Source of the DNA: Symsagittifera roscoffensis
Lineage: Eukaryota; Xenacoelomorpha; Acoela; Convolutidae
Direction: 5' to 3'
Length of the DNA stretch: 64,000 bases
NCBI RefSeq assembly: GCF_963678635.1
Contig: NC_087064.1
Span: 75,482,213-75,546,212 of the forward strand
Position numbers and translations under genes: made by a program. Of this stretch, positions 46,401 through 58,400 are shown one piece after another; the first letter of the stretch is position 1; each line of letters opens with the position of its first letter. The notes under the pieces were generated by a model, which saw only the letters and a program-made list of their open reading frames with translations, had not been told where the DNA came from and searched no databases.

Positions 46401-49400
46401 AAAATAATAGTTTTTTTTAGCCCACGATGAGCCGACAACTTGGATCCCTACACCGATCAAATTCCCACCCAACCAACCTCACCACTCCAATCCCAATAAT
46501 ACCACTTTTTGCTTTTCCGCCACCCGATTTCCCATCCAGTAATGTAACATCCGGCATGAATTCCGATACTAATTCACACATCTCAGTTTTATACTCCATC
46601 TCACAACTCAATAACCCGAATATTGAAACCCCCGATGAATTTGCCGACTCTGAACCATCTCCATCAAATAATTTTCCCACCAACCCCTCAATTTTTTCCC
46701 AACCCCCTTTTCAACCCATATTACCAAATAACCCTGACCCATCCAATTCTACACCCTCTTATGCTTCCCAAGTCACTCCAACCTATTCTTCACTTCACTC
46801 AGACCAATCATCTCATTCTCCAGATACCCCCCGAATCTCCCCAAAACTAGATAACTTCATTACCCTACAACAACAACCCTATCACCTTGACATCCCAACC
46901 ATAAACCAAATCTCATCCACAACAGATTCATCCAAACCTCCTACCCCTACAGCCTCTTGAATTTATACTGAATCATTAGCACCATCATCCACAACTACTG
47001 AATCTTCACTCAGCACTAATAGAGCTTACCGCACTTTTAAAAGGAAGTTCCCCAACCATCCTTTCCCAGCGAAACCAGGAACAGCCCGTGAATATATCAA
47101 CCATCCACAACACACTAACACAAAAGAATTTTTAGCTATCACCTTACCCTCATTTCCACAATACACCTTAAACACCCCTCATGACACTAACGAGACACGT
47201 AACTTTGTAGACGAATACGTTTTAATGCCTACCCTTCCTTGGACCTCATATTATCATTTTACAAATCCCCTTTGCTTACCTTTATCTAACACTCATATCG
47301 ATATAGAACGAAATAAGGACATGCTATATCGACTCACTACAACACTAACACCTAGACAATTTACTTACATTGGATATAAAAAATCACTAAAAACACACAC
47401 TGCACCCCGAGCTAATGAATATACACTAGAATATTACGATCATAACATCATCAGAACTAACCAAGATCAATTCTTAGACGACGATCGCTTCGCTAACCCA
47501 CAAATCACCGAGAAATTTTTCATTAAAACACCATATGTATTTACACTAAATATCTTCGATCGCAAGTTTGACCACATTATTTCAGAAGCACTATCAGACA
47601 CACAAGCTTACGAAAGTTTTAAAGAAAGATTTCAATTATTTTCACTAACCTTTCATTTCCTTGCACCACATGAACGAGATTTGCACTGCTCACATGACAT
47701 TATGTTACGCACTAAACAAACCCACACATATACATATTACCGCTTTATACAAAATCACTTTGACCTACACACTCCATCAAGACAACCACACCATCGTTTT
47801 CAATTTATTAACTCTAAATACACCTCACCATTCTTTCTTAACTTCACATATTGCATTAAAGATACTAACCTTCATGGTATTCTTCGAAATTATGATCCCA
47901 TAACCCAAATGTATATCTTTTGTCCCATCACCAAGACCTTCAATGCAGAAGAATCCCGACCCTTCCTCATCCCACAAGAGTTTGTACAACCTATAGAAAT
48001 CCCCATTTTAGAATTCATCCATAACACTAAATTCAACCACAAATTATATAATCTAATCCAAAACACACCTTATGAATTTGCAGTTGGCACTGAAGAACTA
48101 ACCACCATTAAGGCACTTCAATTGCTTTGGCCACTGCTTCAAACTAAAAATATCATCCGCATTTTAGCCAAATTACTAACAACTTCAGATCTCATCCACG
48201 ACATTTTCCCCCACGGTTTCTTCCCCGACGACTAACAGGTAAGTATGAATTATACATATTACTAACTAATTTAAATATTAGAAACTCACCATTCTTTATC
48301 CATGTTTTCTTTAGAATTTTAGCCTTCATCCTCGATCATCTGAAAAATTCACAAAGGAAAATAAAAATTGAAAACTTCTTCAAACTGTTTAAAACCCTAT
48401 TCAATTTTTGCACCAACAATTAAATAAATATAATACCAATGCAGTAAATTAATTTATAAATTTTTCCCCCACAAGCAGTAAATCTAATAATGATGAAAAT
48501 TTGTAACTTAATTTTCCCCACCAACTAGCAGTAAAATTAAAAATTCTATGTAGTAAATTAATAAGAAGCAAATGCAGTACTAACCTTTTGATATTTTCAT
48601 TCACTCGCACAAGAATTCTATCCAAACTCGCACAGCTCGCCCACGAAGAATTGTTTAAAATAATGAATTTCAGTTTCAAGCTTTCACACTCGATAACTCT
48701 AACACAAGAAAACACGTTTCAAACTTTCCTTTAACCCGGTTGGAAAGGAATTATATACTAAACAAAACTAACCAATGCAGCTTACTAAACACCACAACAC
48801 ATAGCATAACAGCATGACTAAGAAAAGGAAACCAACGGTACCCAAACCGGATTAACCCAGTTTAAAACTGGATAATTTATTCTTTTGAAGACTATTATAA
48901 AGTCTAAGAAAGAAATAATAAAACACAAAAAAGTCGAAAGACAAACCCATACCACAAACAATTTGATTTTTGAAAAAAGGAAACAACCAACAAAACATAA
49001 GAAAAACCACAACAAACCCAACATAAAACGTTGTCACATAACAGGACCTCTCACAAAAACCGCATGCAATCATACTCCCACTCCTGGCCTAACCCACCAG
49101 GAAGGACGTCCTGAGCATGCTCTATAGCCGGCCTAACCCACCGCGCTACATCCACGCTTTGTGACCATACTCCTATTTTTAATAAGAGCTACTCAAGGGT
49201 GAGTAACTCTTCAAAATAACTGAACTAAAACAAAAAGCTTTTGTGAAAACAACTAACTAAAATCATAATTAAAAAATATTAAACTAATAAAAGTTTTATA
49301 AAATGTAAATTACATTATGCAATATATAGATCAGAATACAACACCAAGGACGAACATCCAAAGACAAAACGACCCTACTACACTCGAGAAAGAATGGCCG

Positions 49401-52400
49401 ACTGCAATCAATATGCCGCCCACAATCACAACTCAAAGGATTTAGAGTGCGACTTGACTTCGCAGAAAAGGACTTCATTGAACTAGACCAATGACCACCT
49501 CGATGTTCAAGTATACGTACAGATCCGAGTAACCAGGCATCCCCTCCACGCACAATCTCCACGCCATTCCCAGACAAGGTCAAACACAAAGAAGTTCTCA
49601 CCAATGAAACAGAAAAACCTGACATAGCCAACCATTCTGAAATCAGATTTGAGTTTGTTGCGAAAACCCAGTCGTTGTCTTGAGAAGACACAACGACTGA
49701 ATCTGGGACTTCTCTAATAAGAAAACCCAGAAGAAATAAGATGTTCGCCAAATACAAACGTCCATCATCCATCTTTTGAATTGCAGAAAGATAATTCTAA
49801 AAAACTCTGTAAAACCCGGATGGGTGGAACCTGATCTAAACTACATTTTATGATTGGATAAATTAGATATTTTACCAATGTAAAGTATTTAATATTAACC
49901 AATCATGATCCATCTAACTAACAATCCACTTATTTGTAAGTGCTGAAATTACTTGTAATTTCAGCACCAGAGAGATTTGAATTTAACTTAGAAATTAGTT
50001 GAACTCTCCCGAGTACTTCAGCAGCCGCAATAAACCAGTATACCCTAGATCTATTGAGCCTAGCAGAGACTAGTTAAACAACCTGAGACTAGATAGTATA
50101 AGAGTAAGATTAGGATCGGTATTAGACTAAGAAGTTGCACGAATCTATCCGGCCGAAAATAAGATAGCGTGACGAGCAGACGGTGTACCCTATCCGAAAT
50201 TACTCTATGAGTTATACCCATCGGTCCTAACTCACAATTGGGGTCCAAAATATTTAGGAATGGGGTTTAGGAACTTAGACGACAGGAAATTAGACGATCA
50301 GAAAATAACGGAATTTAGACAATAACTTGCGTGCAAAATGCGTGAGACTTGTTTACAGACTTAAATTATCTTTTGGCTGCGTAATAACTGGTTGTCCGTA
50401 AATTCTGTTTCTTTACGGTCGTCTAATTTGCTTGTCGTCTAATTTGTAGTCAGTTTCTGTACAATTTTCAAAAGACAGCTATTCGAAAATTGACCAAGAT
50501 TTAAATTCCTTGCCAGTTATATTTTGCTATGCAAGTCAATTAAAAATCAATATATTTGACGTCTTCTTTTTAAATTTGAAATCTGTGTTTACCTGTTCAA
50601 TAAATTCTTCGCCGGTTGTGAGTTACACACTAACGCATTTGTTTTTTCACTATTTCCGACAGAAGCTGAACTGATGTCTCTGTTATGGAACACATCTTCT
50701 GCACTCGAATTCAGACTCATATCGACAGTTTTATCGATTATCATTGACTCATCCAATTCATCTTCTGACCAATCACTGTCCGAGAAAAGGTTCGAATCAT
50801 CCGTCATTGCTGCATGTTTAGCACATAGGGCGATAAGCAATTCCGATGTTAGATCTCCCGCAACATTCTCGACGACGAAAATTTCTGAGAGAAAATTATA
50901 GGCCATGTCTTTGCACGCCCGCGCAAAGTACCTAAAAATTAAAAATCAACGTATTCAGCAAAAAAAAAACATTTTTTTTTTCTAAAAACTGAAAACTCAG
51001 AAGATTTGTTAGAAAGCCAAAAGTATATAACTATAAGCATAAGTCGCTTTTTCAACAATGCTCAGATTGTTTTTTAACCTGCTATTATGAAACTTACCAT
51101 TCGCAGAACGTACTCTCGATAAATTTCTTGAACCGCTTGGAAAATTCGGCCGAATTAGAGATTGATTTGTTGAACACCACTTCAATCGTCTCTTCCAATC
51201 TTCTCTTTACGTCCAGTATAATGTCTTGGTCACTGGAACAACAAAATAAATGAAATCCAAGTATATTACAGCTTTGAATTATTTTGAAAAAATCACTTCT
51301 TTTCATATAAGTACATTCGCTCGCCATTACAAGACTTTGAAACAATTTCATCCTGAAATGACAAAACTGGTTGATCCGTTAAAGCTGATCCAATTTTACT
51401 AACTTGGAACTACTCGCTAGATATCGCACGACTTCGAAAGCCAATATCACCAGCTTCTCCAGGCTAAAAAGCGCAATTACATTTAGAAACGCTATTTTAT
51501 GCAAAATATCAAATACTTCGGTCGAAATAAGCTACCTTTCGTGGTGTGAATAATCGGCCGAAAAGATGAAAGCGACAAAATCTTGAATGACTGTCATATC
51601 TTCCACCTAAAATATCCAGCTTTCCAATTTCAGAACAATAAGTCAGCCTAAGCTATTCGCGACCAAACTAATTATACCAGCCATTTTAAAATTAAGGGAA
51701 AATGCCAAATTCTTACGAAAAATTAATGAACGATGAAACCAAACTTTTTTGATTGGAGATTTCATTTTGCCGCAATCTGTACAAAAGTTGTTGACACCCT
51801 AAATTGCTTCGATGGATGAAAATTTGAATATTAAAATTATTTTCCTGCTATTTTCTTTTTAATTTTTGATACAAAAAAGTACAGCTTTGTTGCTCTGCAC
51901 ATTGAAACAATTATTGATAACGATTAGTTTTTCAAGGCCAAAAAGGAAGAAGTTTGATATGTGGGTTAAGTTTCGCAGAGTTTAAAGTGGGCTGATTTGA
52001 TGTTTATAAAAAACGAGCTCATTAATTTTTAATAAAATGATTTAATTACGCTCTAAAATAATCAGAAAAATGTTGGCAGCAGGAATTATAGCCAGAGGAG
52101 AAAGTGAGTCTGTGCTTCGCACGCAAGTATGTCAAATCAGTCAATAAACGCTGGAAAAAAATTACCATGCCAACTGCCTCAGTTGCTACACTAAAGCAGA
52201 AAGATGGCATTTTTAAATTTTTGACTAGCATCTACTTGAAATGTATTATTCGTCTGCTTACTATTATTTAGTAGCAGAGCAAAACAATAGTAGTTCTCTC
52301 AATAGTTTTAAAGAAAAAAAGTGACATGGAAAACCTAGAAAAGGCCTACTTCAAAGTTCTGAAGATCAATGTCTGCTTGAAGAAATTCGACAAATTTGAC

Positions 52401-55400
52401 AAAAATTTGCCGAGTGGGTTTGACTGAGCCAGCTGTAATGTACTTAAAAGCTGCATTCGATGAGTGTTTTGTCGAAGCTGGAATCTCTTTCAAATGCCTC
52501 ATAAGTGTGCAACAGCGTCAGGGCATTCTCACAATGTCAAAATACATCGACTGACTAAATTTAGGCACAGACTGAACAACACTTATTCACAATACTGTCT
52601 CGCATTGGCGTCGGTAAATATACAGATCATTATGTAGACAAATTCACAAACCGCCAGTTAAAGGATTCGGTGCTAAGCCAGATTTCCTTCCAAGTTTTTC
52701 TCATTTAACCAGACGGCGAACCACCCATGCGGCATAAAGAAATGATGATTTAAAACGTGAACAGCCATGAAGTTGAGTCGAATGCAACTGATGTTTATCC
52801 ACTAGGAACAAATATGTGGGAAAAGCCAAAAATCAAATCATTTAGCAGATATTTGAGATGCAACATTGAAGGAATTTTGATGCCCAAGAAAAACGCAATT
52901 GTTATCCTAGCTGGTAACATAGATGTCAGTGATGGCCTCAAGGATAGTGTGATTGAAACTATGACAAAGATTGCAAATAACCAAAAAGGAAACTTGAAAA
53001 CTGTTTATATCCAATTTGCTAAAATCTGGAGCGGAGAAAAGTACTAGCTTCAAGCAAAGACAAACATGCTTTGAAATTCAACTCGTTATCAATTTGGAAG
53101 CCGAATGTTATTGTGCGCATCTGTGGAGGTCAAAATGCTTCATCTGTACGACGCAGTCATCTCCAATTTGTCCATAGCTGGAGACATAACAATCCATAAG
53201 TATCAGAGCTTAACTCTTGAATGTGTGGTCGTAGATTTCAAAATAATTTGCGCTTCGCTTCAATTTGGACAAATTTATGTAGCCCTGAGCAGGGTTCAAT
53301 CATTTGAATATCGGTCTATTCTTAAATTTGAACACAAACAGTTTGACCCGAGAAGTTTGTGGAAAATCAACCAGATCTCAAATAATCTTAGAAATATTTT
53401 TCCGAATGGCTTTTTAAGGACCGGTTCGATTTCATCGATTTCCAATGTTTTCAAGAAATGATATTGCAATACAATGAGAAACATTCTTCAACGCAAGGAT
53501 ATTCTTATTTCGAAGAACCCTCAGTCAGTACATTTTACCATCAATAGGTTTTGTCTTAAATGGTAAACACCAATAGTTACAAATGTGTCAAATTGCAAAC
53601 ATTTCTCAATGACTTATTTGAAGCAGCAACAAATGCTCTTAAATTACCTATGGCTCGCAATTTACCAAATTTACCACCAAAACAGCATTTTTAGTTTGGA
53701 AAAGAAGTCGCTTCGTAGTATTACACTACGCTCTACTTGTGAAATTAGATGCACCTTTTATATTTACAGTCCCAATCAATAGTTCATCAAAACCAATAAA
53801 AGGGCAGTCGGAACATTCAGGGTTTCTGCGCCCTGAAATCAAATCAGTCTTGTTGTTCCGACTTTCGAAGAAAGAGAAAGAAGATTTGTGCTCGGGTTGC
53901 TTTTTTCTCCAGACTAATTTCGGCTTTTTAACGAGCCATTGTTGACGGAAGTTGTTTTTATCAGCCCAAAGGTACTGTTGTCCTGAGCTCAAATTTAAAA
54001 AGATACTTCACCTGTGATCATTTTTTCGAAAAGTTACGGGAGTTTAAAGATCGCCATTTTGGGATAACCAGCAAGCATGTCTTCATTAACGAATCGGCTC
54101 GCAGAAGGCAAACATATTTTAACTGGAACTGAGGTACAAGTATGATAGTTGGTTCCCAATAAAAAGCAAGCATGAAAATCGGTGCCGCAAATTTTATGAA
54201 AACTTCAAAACACAAGAAAACCAAAGCGAACCATGTTTACAAAATGTTAAGTCTTAAAAAATGTCTTCAGGGACCCATCTAAGCTTAAGAAACCCAACTG
54301 TCATGCTTCTACCTGAACCATTTCGCAAAACTTTTTGTAAGCAGGCCATTCAAACTATGTAGCTTACAATTTTGTGCCCTGAAAGAGTGCCAAAAAGTTA
54401 GTTTATCTATTTCAGCCATTCAAGCGATTAGCTACTTCGATGATTTGCTATTTTTAACTTGGTGAATTTTTTATAATTAAATTTTTTGCACATTTTTCGA
54501 AAAATCAAACAAAAAACGTCATATCTCGGAAGCTTAATGGCTTTGAACAGCAATATTTAGAGGCAAGCTTTGCAAACTCTAAAAAACCCTGATAGAATTG
54601 CTAATTTCAATTTTTTTTTGCGTTTTTTTAATTTTTTTTGCACAATTTCGAAAAAAATTAATAACGTCAACGTCATATCTCGGAAGCTGGAAAAATTTGA
54701 GCCGACAAACTTGGAGGCAAGATTTGCAATTCCTGAAAGTACCCTGTTATAGGGTTGATAAATGTTATGCAGTTTTTTACATCTAAATTTTTTGAAAATT
54801 TTTCAAAAAATCGTAAAAAACTTCATATCTCGGAAGCTGAAAAGATTTGAGCAGAAATTTGAAGGAAGATTTGCAACCCTGATAATATTCTTACAGCACC
54901 CCTCCATAGTTTTGAGAATTTCAAACTTTGGCGTTATTCCTTCAAAATTCTAAATTGAAAGTGATTATTAAAATTTCAAGAAAAACTTATTTTGGATTGA
55001 AACTTCGAAATTTGGATTGGAAAAAACATCTAGAATATTATCGTTAACCGTTGTGCTAGATAGAAAAATTAAAACGTTGCATCCATAGCGCATTAAGACT
55101 TTCATTTAATATATAATAAGAAGATATAAGTAGCAGAAATTCCTGAGGCAAAACACTTGAAAAGAACAATTCAGGCTAAATCTGTCTAAAAATGAGCTTC
55201 TGCTTTCTTCAATTTTCTGAAATTGGTCAATTGCTCTTTTTAATTAACTCTGTCTATTAGAACTTTTCACAACTCTCCACATATTATATAGCTTTAACAA
55301 ATTTATCGGACATCTTAAACTTTTGAAAAAATTCTGAGCTTGAGACAGCAAAATGTCGGTAAAACCGCAATCGAATTTTCAAAACTGCATTTGAACTGAC

Positions 55401-58400
55401 AAAAAAGCAATGCGACCTGCTTGCGCTGTTTCGGAAAACATCATTTTCGTCTTCGATAATATTCCAGAAATAATATTCGATAATATTCCAGAATTAAGAA
55501 AGTTCTAGAATATTCTTGGCCTTCTGTTAAACGTTAAGCCTAAAAAATTTTTAAACGTTGCATTCGACAAAGCTAATACATTGCGTTCAGTTAAACATTG
55601 CTTCCATAGCGCATTCCGACTTTCATTTGATATTTAAGACTAGCGCGCGATATATTTTGTGCGATTAGCGCGTAAGCGGAGTTTTAATCCGTCTTAGAAA
55701 TTGTTTCAAAGTCAGTTGAGGCACGCTATTTAATAGTTTCCTATATGCTAAGTTTATTACTTTATACTTTGCATGTGGGGGATGATTTTTTTTGAAAGCG
55801 AACACTACTCCATAAATCTTACAGAACAGTCGAGGCACTCAAGGCTTGGCCCTGAAACGAGCAGTCTCGTTTTCGTATAGTCTCACAACACGCTATGCTA
55901 AGGACAGAATTTTTTGTTTTGAGTCTATCCACTCGATAAAAAGACCAATTAGCTTGCCTCAAATCAATTTGGAAGAAGTCTTAAGCCAAAAAAGACTGCT
56001 CGTATACAGGGCAAAGCCCTGAATGTTTTGACTTCCTCTTAATCCATATCGAATAAATTTGGAAAAAAAAGAAAATATTGAAAACTATAATTTTTGGACA
56101 ATATCAAAGATTGATAGTCAAACTTTGAGTCGTACAAAATTAATACAATCGATTCGCTGGCCTCAATCGAATTTGGAACGATTTTGTTTTGCGGGATAAT
56201 TCGCCAGGCATAGATAATTAGAATCTATTAAAACTGAGCGTTTGCCTATGATTAATACCGCAGTAAAATTAGATCACATGCGAGTTCTGCTTACCGTCCT
56301 ACAGTGCTTGCCATGAAAAGCGTTGACTTGGAACACTGCAAACTGCAGCTGCTTCAGGCCAATCAAACTGATCTGTTCCGGCAGCAACTTCAACTGACTG
56401 TCCACAAACGAAAACAATTCCCGCTCTGTTGAAAACCCTGGAAACAAACACGAGTTTTCCTTTTACTTCGTTTTATCTAAAAGTAATGACAGTTTTCAGA
56501 CATGTAAACTATATTGAGAAATATCTCTCCAATCAAAATTTTTTGTTTGTTCCAAAATGTCGGTAGATGAAAAAAATCAAACTTACTCATTATTTCGCAT
56601 TTCTCGTCCTTGCTGTAGACCCTTTGACCGTCTAAACAATTGCAGAAAAACTCCTTGACTGTAGCTTCCCTTTTTGGTTTTGCGAAACTGCCTCCGCTCG
56701 AAACTCGCTTCAGACTGGGTAGAGAATTCTGAACCGTTGCCAACTTTGAATTGTTCCTCTCCAATGATAGTCGGTTATTTTCGGATTTTAAATCGGAAAG
56801 CTCGTCGTTTGCTTCGATTAACGGGCACTGAGAAAGCTGGAACAACTTAGCCGCTCTTGTCTTTAGAGTACTTTGTTTTCGATTTTCGGTTCCGAGTTTT
56901 GTTCTCTGTCGTTTTGCTGCTGGCGCTGTATTATTTCGAGGGTCTGATTCAGATCCACTAATTAATGAGGAGTTATCGAAGTCACTACTAACAAGATCTT
57001 CCAATTCAGTTTGACCTAGAAAACATATTGAAATAGATTTTGAAAAACTAAACAAGAAAGCTGGTGCCGCGAGGGGACAATCGCCCAAAAGCAACAAATT
57101 CTCGAAACAGTGACGAAAAGTTGCACCTCGCATAAACAAGAAGAAATATTCCAATTGACGATAGTGACAATATTTTTTTTTGTTTTGACAGATCAATTTG
57201 AATTTTGACCAGAGACTTCTAAATGAAAAGTTTAAAAACTGAAAATGAAACCGATTCCTGGTGTGGATTGAAATATCAAAAAGTTATTTCTACGAAGTTT
57301 TTTTATTTCGGAATGAAAAATGCAATATTTCTCGTCTAGTAACGAATTCTTACGACCAAATAGCTGATTTGAATTTAAAATGATTTCTGAGCCGGATTAA
57401 TTCGCTGCTAACGCGTTGACAAGCAAACCTATTACTTTACAAAAAAAACATAGCCAACAGACAGTTGCAAAAAAGTCAACGAACGCAATTAAACTGGCTA
57501 TTAAAAAACTTTCGAATTTTAAAGAAAAAAAATGAGGTCTTAAAGCTCTTTGAATGTCTAGAACAATTAATGATTGGCACTTTTTCGATAAAACTAACCC
57601 AATTTGAGAAAACTTGATCATTAGGTAAATTTTTATTTTGCTGGGAAATCTGAAAAATAAAATCCATTTGCGAAACTAGAAGTCAAGCACGTTTTTCGTG
57701 GTCTTTTAACTTTCGCTGTTCGATAATCGAGTTTGCCTTCCTTTAAATAAAAAAAATGAACTGAACCTAAAAAGAAATCATAAGTCAAAGTGTAAAAAAG
57801 TAAATTTGAGCCTGCTCAAATTTTAGACTTTCTTGAAAAAAATCATCGCGACCTATAAAAGAGTATGAACTACGTTCACCGGGAACAAAGTCACTTTTTT
57901 TTAACTCATGGCAATGATATCTTTCAGATGGCTAAAAACGGCTTGTTAAAAGTCGAAAGTCCTCTATAAACACAAATATTCCGTCACTTTCTTCGAAAGT
58001 CGAAACAATTACAATAGCCTCTGTATTAATGATTACCAGCCAGGAGCGGATTTAAAGTGGAGGGAGCAGACGCCCCCTCCGCAGAGATTCGACCAACTGC
58101 CAGCCCAAAGCGTCCCCCTTTAATACTAGTTCCATTTCGACAGACCGACCCGACCTTTTTTCTAAAGGCGCCTTTGGCGCCAAAATATACTAATTTTTAA
58201 AGCAAAATTTTGGTCAAAAATTTCCAAAAGTGCCTTTTTCATGCACTATACTGAATACATATACTGTGGTTGTCATGCATTATACTGAATACAACTGGAA
58301 AAATATAAACTGAAGCGGATGGCAAATTAGACGTAATTGATTCACAGAACAATTGAAAGTTGTTGTAATGATGAATTGCCTGATTGGGAAAATTCACAAT

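Larger units (their letters stand above)
44256..50234 (+). mobile_element. LTR retroelement lacking recognisable gag-pol, recent, in TICRR intron 10
   Basis: Direct repeats of 416 and 410 bp begin TGGAACC and end AACTCA, flanked by the 4-bp duplication CAAT (44252-44255 and 50235-50238). The LTRs appear identical except for one 6-bp indel, so insertion is recent. The 5.15-kb interior has one long plus-strand frame (44681-48235) with two stops, then 1.6 kb of non-coding A/C-rich sequence. No protease, RT, RNase H or integrase motif was found. Plus orientation is supported by AATAAA in the LTR, a possible primer-binding site (TGGTGCAATG) two bases after the left LTR, and the ORF strand. It is likely a non-autonomous derivative mobilised in trans. 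Confidence 0.85.

Noticed and set aside
46623-46850. Overlapping ORF inside LTR-element ORF2
   Set aside because: It arises from the C-rich composition; there is no motif and the +1 frame is not shared with neighbours.
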